Shown here piece after piece: positions 55,306-64,000 of a stretch of 64,000 bases of DNA. The position numbers and the translations under genes were made by a program. The DNA comes from Dictyophora rubrovolvata (Eukaryota > Basidiomycota > Agaricomycetes > Phallales > Phallaceae). Positions within the stretch are counted from its first letter, which is position 1. Every line of letters begins with the position of its first letter. Location of the stretch: positions 248,001 to 312,000 of the forward strand of contig CP114120.1 of the NCBI GenBank assembly GCA_029959195.1, read 5' to 3'. The notes beneath the pieces were generated by a model. It worked only from the letters and a program-made list of their open reading frames with translations. It ran no database searches and was not told where the DNA came from.

Positions 55306-57066
55306 TCAATTGGACGGAGTAATGGGGGCAAGGTGGTCCACCAGCCGAAGGACGACCGAGGTCAAGGTGTGCGCTGGGTTCGCCGGCGTACTGTATGGGA
55401 ACGTTGACAAATCACCAACGTAAAGATTATCCAGGCCCTTAAACTTCAAATTTGTATCCACAACCCCAGCCTCCTCTACACGCTTCCCAGAAGAAGTGTC
55501 TACGGTAGGCATACGCATCGTCCCAACTTCATGCGCGTAAATACCCGGACCCAGGAGTGTGGGACGCGGTGCTGGGTGGTCAGGGTCGCTGAAGTCCGTC
55601 CCAGAAATCAACGACAAGACTGCATCACGAATCTTGGTGCAAAGAACTTGCAGTTCCTCTTGACTTTTTTCGTCCGTATATGTCTCCGTGCGTTGGAAGC
55701 GGATAGTGGGTGGGATAGTTGCATCTTCGATAACATGATTGTCTTCATTGAGGTGAGCCCCAAATTCGAGGAATACCGCCACAGTATTGAAATCATTTTC
55801 TTGAATGGCTTTCCTCCCATCCTTAAGCCGCATGTGTTTCCCTTCGTGGTCGTAGTATTGATGGATGTGAACGTTGGAGCTCCCAGCCAGGAAGAAGTTG
55901 TAGTTGACCGTGATGCTGAGCAACGCGTGAACACCACAGACAGTGATGAGAGTTTGGAAAAGCATAGGACTGTGCGTGAACTTGGTGTGCTTCCGGTGGT
56001 CCGGAGGAATCTGTTGGGCTACACGCCACGCATAAGCAGCATGATCGATAAGACCTCGTCCAACCTTGGGTTGATAGAGCTTGAGACCACTGCGTAATGC
56101 GATATCGGCTGTGGGAAGTGTACCCGCGGAAAGGATTACCTTTGTATTCCCGACGACTGGGAAGTGGTGGATGTGGGAATCTTTGGAACTGGAGGTGTGA
56201 CGAACGGCTATGTTGCGAACGACCCTAAAAACGAAATGATATCATCAGCATCACTGATGTCCCATATTGTATTGAAGATAAGATTCTTACTTGGCAACAT
56301 CCTCTTCAGGTCTAGGCACATCGAGATGCAGAACATCGGCGTCCATTAGGACAGTAAGATATTGATCCCGGGCATATATTCGGTTCAGGAGGGCTGTTGT
56401 AGCGCTGTAGGCACCCTGTGGGAAGACATACGGAGAAGGAGAGTTGAACTGGATAGCGACCGGGCCAATCCTGAAGCCCTCGTTCTTGTCAACGATATAG
56501 GAAATGAGCTTGCTATTGATTTTTGCCTTCGATTCTGCAAGAATGTCCGCAGGGATGAACCCATTCGGATAGAAATGATTGGGATCATCTTTCTGGGAGC
56601 CATTGGTCAAGAGTTTGAAAGACTCGTCGAAATACCTGCTCTTCAAATCATTCGCCAAAACAGATGGGAAATGATCCTTGAGGGTATAGTCATCAGCACG
56701 GGGGACCCAAAGACCCCATACATTACTCTTGCCACCTAGAGTGAACAAAGGTCCGCCCACAAAAGTTTCCGAGTCAGGCGTAGTTTGCACCGGAGCATGA
56801 AGGTTATTGAAAATGGTTTCATTCCCTTCCGGAGAGTCGCCTTTGCCTCTTGCGAAACCCGGACGTGCTGTATTGACGACGTGGGTGGACCAAGTAGCAT
56901 GCCCTTTCTCGATGAGAAGTACTTTCTTTTTACGATCGGCAAGCTGATCAGCTAGAACTCCTCCACTGAAACCACCTCCGATAATGATGTAATCGAATCG
57001 TCCGATGGCGCACAGTTGGCGCACAGTCTCGATGTCTGATGCAATGAAAGCCTTTAAATCAGTCAT
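55306..57066 (-). CDS. FAD-dependent GMC oxidoreductase (pyranose-oxidase-like)
   Basis: Oxidises an alcohol or sugar hydroxyl to a carbonyl with FAD. Two exons join at an intron of about 66 nt (56221-56286), giving about 565 aa. N-terminal Rossmann motif: FDYIIIGGGFSGGVLA with the acidic LLIEKG end. GGKSNVWGLWVPR is the FAD/substrate loop. The C-terminus carries GPGIYAHEVGTMRM, holding the catalytic-region His (HxxGTxRM), then VVDTNLKFKGLDNLYVGDLS and NPAHTLTSVVLRL with the Asn of the His/Asn pair. No signal peptide, so probably cytosolic. It is divergent from the class III aminotransferase 1.5 kb away; a carbonyl made by one could be aminated by the other. The substrate cannot be told. Confidence 0.92.
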
Positions 57067-57375
57067 GTTGGAGACTAGTAGAATGAAAGTCAGAAGAGCG
57101 TCAAAGTTGAATGGAGGACGTACAAATGTTAGAAGATGGGTATGGGGATGAGCAGTCGCTGGGGCTCTCTCCGCCTTTTATTGCCTAAAACGCTTTATAT
57201 TCTCATAGAGATTAATCATCATATTTGATATAAATAAACAAAGTCAGACCACCGAGCTGGCTCTTCAAATAGATGTCATCCCCAGCGCCAATTGCTCCAA
57301 TGATGAACACCCCGCTGTATTCTGTGTCAAAGAAGCTGTTGAGCATGTTCGGGTCTGTCGCAGGTCCGTCACCCG

Positions 57376-57650
57376 ACAGTGGTCCGCTCAGAAGTATAGT
57401 CACGAGAAGACAGGGTAAAGGTTGTAGCACTCTTCGAGAAGAAGATACTGGACAAAGATGTATTTTGAGCGAGACTCCACGTACAGTTAGCTATGTGATA
57501 CTTGTTACATAGTGGTCCGCTCAGAAGTCAGAAATATATTGTTACAAGATAGAAGAGTAGAGATCATCCTTCGAGAAGGCGGAAGATATCGGACAAAGAT
57601 GTATTACAAGTCACACTCTACGTACAGTAACTGTGTGAATATGGGGAACA
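57376..57650. repeat. Tandem duplication, about 135-bp unit, two diverged copies
   Basis: Copies start AGTGGTCCGCTCAGAAGT at 57376 and 57510. They also share CTTCGAGAAG, GGACAAAGATGTATT and CTACGTACAGT-like stretches at matching spacing. They lie in the intergenic region between the GMC gene and the aminotransferase. Confidence 0.6.
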
Positions 57651-57654
57651 TAAT

Positions 57655-58528
57655 AAGTAGAAGATTAATTCGTGACACATACAGAATGTATCATTACTGG
57701 AGTTAGGAATACTCGCGCGATGAAGAACGGGGCTGTGCTCTCGGTGTCAAACTGAGAAGACTCCGGCCAATAGAAAAGCACTGTCCATGGTATGATTCGG
57801 GCTCGTAGGCGCCCAAAGTGGATACTGAGAAAACAAGCGAGATGGGATTTCACTTCGAAACAATTTCGAACCTTAAGCTTAAGTCGTGGTTTTTCAAGCA
57901 CCGAACTTCTTGAGCATTGAATGTTGATCATCCGAGTGAATGAGATTAGGCCGCAAGCTCAAGGTCCTTTCGCTGATCAATTTAATGCGGCATACGGTAA
58001 TTCAAACGGATGGACAGCGGGATCTGACTTCGACCGTCTAGTGCCAAAACGGGATACTAGAGTCAACCATTCCGAGGGATACCCGATAGCCGGAAATGGT
58101 ACAAAACCCAGAACAGCGTTTGTTTAGCTGACTCAGGCCAAGATTTTGATAGACTTTCTTTTGGTGGATCATTTCGACTTCCTAAGCAAACAGTCAGTGG
58201 AACAGCCAGTGTACGGGCTACTCAGGCCTCCCTTGATACTACCCTGCCGAGTCAGCGGAGCGCGCTGCAGCCAAATTGCTTTCGGCGGTTCAAAGACATA
58301 ACCTGAAATGATGACGAATGATAGCGTGTCATTAGCCTTTCTGTCAGAGAAGATGCTATCGAAGAGAAATCCTATTCGTCTACCAGGATTTTCGCCTTTA
58401 AGGCGACTTCTGACAATGACATCCCCGATGAAATGTATAGGGAACCGAATCCTTCCGGCATGTTGTGGTGGAAAGCCCGATAACTGTTTTGGTTTCTAAG
58501 CCAGTCGATCCTCCTTGTCGTGTCTCAG
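57655..58528. other. Intergenic; a possible coding remnant
   Basis: An ORF at 57921-58127 (QFNAAYGNSNGWTAGSDF) and a minus ORF at 57665-57931 contain no motif I recognise. A minus stretch at 57212-57375 and one at 57700-57760 share a short FDTE-type segment, so a decayed duplicated gene is possible. Confidence 0.3.
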
Positions 58529-58535
58529 TATAAAA
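58529..58535 (+). promoter_or_regulatory. TATA box of the aminotransferase gene
   Basis: TATAAAA 64-70 bp upstream of the ATG at 58599. Confidence 0.5.
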
Positions 58536-58598
58536 GAAACTCGAAACTGAGGAGTCACCGCATCACTTCAATCCACAATTCGAAAATTCACTCACACA

Positions 58599-60180
58599 AT
58601 GTCATCTGAAACTCCCTCCGCATATCTTTACAAACAGACTACCTTTTCCGAGGCAAAAACAATCGAAAAAGCCAGTGGCATCTGGTTACATCTGACAAAT
58701 GGCCAAAAACTCCTAGATGCTACAAGCGGTGCTGCTGTATCAGCTTTGGGTCACGGGAACGATCGTGTCCATCAAGCCATTGCAGATCAGCTACAGACAG
58801 TCGCCTATTGTCACCCGGGCTTTTATCAGAATAAAATCGCGAGGGATTTGGCTGAGTTTTTAGTAGACTCGACCAATGGGAAAATGGCAAGAGCATTGCT
58901 CACCGGATCAGGTAGGTTATTTCGAACATCAGCACAAAAAAACAAGTTCTTAAATTTGACATGCTTCAGGGTCAGAAGCCGTTGAAGCAGGTATGAAACT
59001 CGCACGACAATACTTTTTGGAGCTTTCCCCTCCACAGCCGGAAAGATATCACTTCATCGCAAGGCAGGGTTCGTGGCATGGCTGCACAATTGCGACATTG
59101 GCCGCTGGTGATTTTAAAGCTCGGAAGACTATGTTTGAACCCATCCTACCCACAAACGTCAGTCGAGTCTCCGCATGCAACCCATACAGAGACCTTCGAC
59201 CTGGAGAAACCACCTCGGAATACGTCGCGAGATTGGCAGACGAGCTCGATGCCGAGTTCCAACGCGTAGGTCCTAATAAGGTCTGCGCTTTCATGGCAGA
59301 GCCTGTCGTTGGATCCGTGAGTCTGATAGCAAACCCAAACTAAGGAATCGTACTAATAAATTCGCAGGCCCTTGGGTGTGTACCAGCTGTAAAGGGGTAC
59401 TTCAAAGCGATGAAAGAAGTTTGTGACCGCTACGGGGCTTTGTTGATCTTCGACGAAGTCATGTGCGGCATGGGCCGTATTGGTACTTTGCATGCATGGG
59501 AACAGGAAGACGTTGTCCCACACATCCAGGCTGTAGGAAAGACATTGGGAGCGGGATTCATTCCAATTTCAGCCGTTCTGGTTCATGAAAAGGTTATATC
59601 AGTATTCAACAAGGGAAGCGGGTATTTCGCACACGGACAAACATACCAATCCCATCCGGCTGCTTGCGCTGCCGCATTAGAAGTCCAGCGAATCGTTAAG
59701 GAAGAGAAATTGGTGCAAAATGTAAAAGAAATGGGCAACCATTTGGAAACTCGTCTACGGGACCGCCTCGGATCCCATCCTAATGTCGGCGACATCCGCG
59801 GTCGTGGCCTATTCTGGGCTATCGAGCTCGTTGCGGATAAGACTACAAAGAAACCTTTGGATCCTCGTCTCAAAGTGTCAACGAAGATTCACGAAAAGGG
59901 AATGTCGCGTGGGTATGACATTGCACTTTTCCATGCTACGGGATCTGCTGGAGATGGACTGGAAGGGGACCATTTCCTCATCTGCCCTCCTTATATTATT
60001 ACCCGTGACGATGTTGAAGAAATTGTAGATCGGGTGTACAGGGTTGTCAAAGACGTATTTGAGGAATTGCCCTCGACCGTGGAGTCAAAGGCGGTTCAAA
60101 TTCCAGTCAATGTAAAGGAGAACGGTCGACTCCCATCAACAAAGAGAAAGGGATCCTTAGTATTACCGAACTTTGCCTAA
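58599..60180 (+). CDS. Class III PLP-dependent aminotransferase
   Basis: Moves an amino group to a carbonyl using pyridoxal phosphate; class III enzymes usually act on omega-amino acids, aldehydes or keto sugars. Three exons join in phase: 58599-58911, 58970-59316 and 59368-60180, giving 490 aa. Motifs: LTGSGSEAVEAGMKLARQY (phosphate loop), RQGSWHGCTIATL, FMAEPVVGS, LLIFDEVMCGMGRIG with the Asp that binds PLP nitrogen, and AVGKTLGAGFIPISAVL with the Schiff-base Lys. The HGQTYQSHPAACAAAL segment is standard. The tail adds about 35 residues beyond the usual end. Fungal homologues of this sort occur in secondary-metabolite loci. Its neighbour, the GMC oxidoreductase, could supply a carbonyl substrate. 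Confidence 0.94.
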
Positions 60181-60849
60181 GTCATTTGTAATGTAACATT
60201 AGATTAGATAGGTTATAATTAGAGGCGTTATATTCAATAAGCATGAAAATAGAACACATCGGCTCCGGTTAAAGCCATACAACACCATTACGAGTTGTCG
60301 TATCAGGGTTTTTCCTAATTGAACTCGGAAAGAGCTGGCGTCAAGTTGTGTCTGAGAAAAATGAGAATGCAAAGTGAAGGGAAGCGGCATTTTGGGCGGG
60401 GCGAGTTTTCCTTGATCACAAGGATATTCAGATGATATAGCAAGAAACATAAGAAATACATACCATGTTTGGGTTCTGTGAGTCTTATTCACACATGATC
60501 CTATCCATCCTATCATACAACGTTAACCCATGGTAAGTCTCCTCGAAAAAAAGTTCATGGACATTCGATGGTGCATCCGAAGTTGATGCAAGATGAGCGG
60601 GGGCCGGAGACACAGGCATTACGTGATTCGTTAAGACTAGCTTCCTATACGCTATTTCATGTTGCTTCCGAAGAAACACTGGAAAAGGCCATCATGCTTG
60701 TTGTCGTCGTTGTGAAGCGGAGACAGCCGAAACTTGGGCTTAGTCATCAATGCGTCTTATCTTTTTTTCCCGCTTCGTAACGTGTGCCTTTTATGCACCT
60801 AAACCTTCATTACCGTTACATACATACATGTACATAAAAAACTGCTTCA
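60181..60849. other. Intergenic, nothing recognised
   Basis: Spacer between the aminotransferase and an F-box relic. No supported gene. Confidence 0.45.
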
Positions 60850-61740
60850 TTGCTTTATCAAAGCGACTCAACTTTGTATCGAGCCCTCGGCGGTCACATT
60901 TCAACCCTGTATAACGTAAGCAACTGTACAGTACCAACGCTCGAAACTCTTGTCAAATCCATCAATGTGGTCATGCCTCGTAATCCCACAGATCCGGCAC
61001 TACTTCGACGATCTGATCCTGCTCTATTAAACGTATTCCTCAAGGAGTCAGCTCAAGGTATAGATCATGATGATACACCAAACATGCTCTTCTTTATTCT
61101 TTTCGCAAATCCATCTATACTAAACCACTACACAAGGTTTAATTCCTCGACCGATTGGCTATCTCTGGAGATCGGTTGATTCAACATGTCTTGCCATACT
61201 TCCAGCGATTCGCCTCCAAACTACAAACGTTCTATCTTTGGTAAACTAATTTCAATATCTAATTCGAAGAAACATTCCTTGACACTTTTCTCGGGATGCT
61301 CCTAATCTTAAACGCTTACACAAAGTGAGAAAATGTGCCTGTAGAGAAAGAAGATATATTTGAGGTTCGTTGAGAGTGGTACAGATCCGAAAGAATTGAT
61401 GTTCCGTTGGGCTCAAGTGGTGTTTAAGATCAATAATTTTTCCATGCCTTTCGACTGTGTTTCGGAACTTCACCTTGCTCTGCCTTATATTTTTACCCAG
61501 GGTTTCAGCCGCCATCTCGATCTTCTCGACTTGTCATCATATCTTAAAATTGTTTCTTCCAAATATTGCTCAAGGCTCGTGTGGTGGTCCTCTGACTTCT
61601 CCTCTAGCCCTAAAGTTGCCTTGCCACACATGGAAATGGCCGTTAAAAAAAGAAACAAGCTTAGCTCTTATGTAAATCAAGATCGGTGTTCACCGTCAGG
61701 GAAGTCTTTGCTCCGTCGTTGTAATCTTTGAAAGTTTCCT
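60850..61740 (+). pseudogene. F-box relic FB16, F-box itself missing
   Basis: Plus-strand pieces in order: DPALLRRSDPALLNVFLKES and the family spacing DHDDTPNMLF near 61000-61090; LIQHVLPYFQRFASKLQTFY in another frame near 61180-61240; VSELHLALPYIFTQGF and LDLLDLSSYLKIV near 61455-61555; SSSPKVALPHMEM near 61605. The N-terminal F-box segment and the C-terminal block are absent or unrecognisable. It lies between the aminotransferase and the O-methyltransferase, the furthest member of the family from the arrays. Confidence 0.6.
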
Positions 61741-62678
61741 CTAACTTGTTTTAACCATCCTTGAAGCTTGACATGCAACAGAAACATTACCCGGTACTAC
61801 AGAACTTTGAGGAGATCGGGCCTTATTTTGCTTTCGGGGAAACATCGTCATTTTTGTCTAGTACTTACAATTTCAAACAGAGAGTCATAGTTTCGGAGGG
61901 TTTCATTATATCACCTTGATTGGATCCCCTGCGAGCTGTCGATATAATGTGTCCGTGATCGGTGTTTAGACTTAGGCCTTAATAAGGTTAGTTGTTTTAA
62001 TATCGGTGACAGATATTTTCAAATGCCATCATTCATTGGAGAAGTAAGGTCGGTTCCGATTCACCATGGAAGACACCTGATTTGCTTCTGAACCGTGAGA
62101 TCCGTTCTCACGCTTAACATAGTACCCGACTAATTTTCGAAGCAATTCATATCGTAATACGTATCGGTCGGGTTATTATCTCTTCGCGATAATTTCTCGT
62201 TGAGGTGCTAGGGTTTATTGATCCTCGAAGGATTTTAAACTTGTTGATAATGGGACCTGACATGTGAACATAGATTAAACCATGACTCACGTATGGAGAT
62301 CCTTGAAAACCCACGATCCTATTCTCGGACTAGACTCGATGCCTCTTTTTGAACGACAACAAAATCGGAGTGACAGTTAGCCCCTACTTCCCACGCTTAG
62401 GGAGCCCTAAGCCTACTAGAGGCCGGTTCGAGTCTAACGCTCGCAAAGGAAGCTCCGTCGAGGTCACGAGAACGCCCTAGAATGCGGTATTCTTTAAGGA
62501 AATTCAGACTGTCCACTGTCAAATGCAGTGTCTAATGCCGGCATCTATACAATTTTGTGAAGGGTTCAGACTGGAACGTGTTCATCATGAGGTGTCAATG
62601 GCGTGCAACTATGCATACTACCCTGATTGTGCCAGATAAGCAATTACCCAAACAAGGCTGAGAGAGTTCAACTAGGCG
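61741..62678. other. Intergenic with a short palindrome
   Basis: No supported gene. GCTTAGGGAGCCCTAAGC (62395-62412) is a perfect 8-bp inverted repeat with a 2-base loop. Function unknown. Confidence 0.4.
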
Positions 62679-62686
62679 TATATAAA
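62679..62686 (+). promoter_or_regulatory. TATA box of the O-methyltransferase gene
   Basis: TATATAAA about 73-80 bp upstream of the ATG at 62759. Confidence 0.5.
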
Positions 62687-62758
62687 GGTGAAGCTTGTCG
62701 TCTTTGAATTGAATCCGCGCATACTTCTGCCATACCCAGTACAAACCTGACCACTATT

Positions 62759-64000
62759 ATGACTTCCTCATTGACAGGAGATGCCCAAGCCCTCGCCTTA
62801 GCCGAACTAATATACGAAACAACTGGTAAAATCGTCCAAGAGTACAACTCTGCGGGACATTCTCTCCCGTCTCTAGAATCTACAATCCCGGGCCCCCTTG
62901 ACACGCCAGAAAAGATTTCCGCCGATCTTGGTCGGTATATGCGTATAATTGAAGGAGCATGTGCTCAACTCAGCATTATGGTCAATAGACCTGGTCATGT
63001 CATCATTAACGTGAGCTTCTTCTCATGATCTATGTACGCGTGAGATGGAACCTAAAAACGCACCTTTCAGAAAGGCTGCAATGTCAGTACAAAAAGCGGG
63101 TGGTTATTCTGGCAACATGCGATATTGACGTGGTTGAAAGTTTATAGAAGTTTCTTGTCTCAACGTTGTTATTGATGCCAAAGTTGCTGATCATTTACTC
63201 GATAAACCTGATGGGTTGCACATCAATGAGCTGGCCGCTAAGAGCGGATTGGACTCGTACAAATTGGGACGGATTCTGCGTCTTCTCGCAACCGTACATT
63301 GCTTTAGAGAAGGTGATTTACACTCACAATCATTATCGATTAAATCCCACCGTTATCATTTTCCAAATAGTGAGCCCCGATGTATTCGCAAACAATCGTG
63401 TCAGTGTTCAATTGTGTTCCGGCAATGCAGCAGGAGGTTATGCGGGGCTGTTGTACGCAATCATTTTGTCAGAAGACGATTTTTTTCACATCATGTTTAG
63501 AGCCGACGAGGGACTCATTGCAGGCGGGTATCTGAACGAGACTATTTCTAGTCCAGAATTCGGGGCGTCGCTATCCCCAGATCATACCGCATTTCATAGA
63601 GTTTTTGGGATGTCTTTCTATGAATTCTATGCTCTTGTAAGAGACAAGTTGATTATCATATTGAACAACGTTGAATAGCACGTACGTACTAGCCCTCTAA
63701 TATCAAACGTCATGAGGTGAGTAGGACTGGTGGCAATTATATCCTCTGTGCAGAATAACCCAGCGATTCGTTCAAAGCATGATTGGTTTCGCCGAAGTAA
63801 CCGGGAAATTTTCAATACCCCAAGGTAATCCTGGAAATGTGGAATAGTTATACTTACTACATATCAAACTTAAAGCACTCCCTTGGGGGTCGGCACCCGA
63901 GGGTTCCATCATTTGCGATATGGGAGGTGGAAATGGTCACATAACCCTCCTCTTAGCCAAACAATTTCTCAATCTTCGCGTTATCGTGCAAGATCTCCCA
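62759..64000 (+). CDS. S-adenosylmethionine-dependent O-methyltransferase, 5' part (cut by window edge)
   Basis: Methylates a hydroxyl group of a small molecule. Exon 1 is 62759-63010 (MTSSLTGDAQALALAELIYE). Later exons have approximate boundaries. The winged-helix dimerisation region reads CLNVVIDAKVADHLL, DGLHINELAAKSGLDSYKLG and RILRLLATVHCFRE, then VSPDVFANNRVS. Further on come MIGFAEVTGKFSIPQ, then PWGSAPEGSIICDMGGGNGH, whose GxGxG-type loop is the SAM-binding motif, and LLLAKQFLNLRVIVQD. The catalytic C-terminus lies beyond 64000. This is the fungal secondary-metabolite OMT type, and it stands 2.6 kb after the aminotransferase. Confidence 0.85.

Noticed and set aside
55531-56097. 188-codon plus-strand ORF
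   Set aside because: Antisense to the conserved GMC C-terminal coding region, which carries clear motifs in its own frame.
62395-62440. GGTTCGAGTC stretch that looks like a tRNA T-loop
   Set aside because: The flanking bases do not form the 5-bp T stem or an acceptor stem; no anticodon arm is found.
1-64000. CRISPR arrays, rRNA genes, bacterial-type operons or ribosome binding sites
   Set aside because: None seen; introns throughout show eukaryotic nuclear DNA.

Overview
The window reads as nuclear DNA of a mushroom-forming basidiomycete (Agaricomycetes, probably Agaricales). The signs are many short introns of about 50-65 nt with GT..AG ends, a class I sesquiterpene-synthase-type gene flanked by P450s, and a large family of intronless F-box genes of the type that expands in mushrooms. 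Most spliced genes below were rebuilt from splice sites and reading phase. No similarity search was possible, so family names rest on motifs.

Layout. 1-7.1 kb: the 5' end of a disordered-protein gene cut by the window edge, F-box relics, a clean ubiquitin C-terminal hydrolase gene (3.3-4.3 kb), a small unplaced ORF, a GC-rich island and a full-length F-box pseudogene. 7.6-21.5 kb: a probable terpenoid gene cluster with an FAD-linked (berberine-bridge-type) oxidase, an aryl-alcohol-type aldo-keto reductase, and a terpene synthase between two paralogous P450s. 22.3-33.0 kb: four intact F-box genes, one with a single frameshift and one deletion relic, all on the minus strand. 33-41 kb: a gene-poor spacer of about 8 kb holding one predicted spliced gene for a disordered protein. 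41.2-42.6 kb: a second aldo-keto reductase with a C-terminal membrane tail. 43.1-54.7 kb: a second F-box array, mostly on the plus strand, interrupted at 46.7-49.8 kb by a nine-exon zinc-finger-like gene lying between two related solo LTRs. 55.3-64 kb: a GMC oxidoreductase, a class III PLP aminotransferase, another F-box relic and the 5' part of an O-methyltransferase.

How the genes may work together. The terpene synthase would make a hydrocarbon scaffold, which the two P450s, FAD oxidase and reductase could oxidise and adjust. The GMC oxidase plus aminotransferase plus O-methyltransferase look like an oxidise-aminate-methylate set and may be a second small cluster or a tailoring arm of the first. 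The F-box genes probably encode SCF substrate receptors. There are 16 copies or remnants at every stage of decay, showing active birth and death of this family in the same interval as the metabolic genes.
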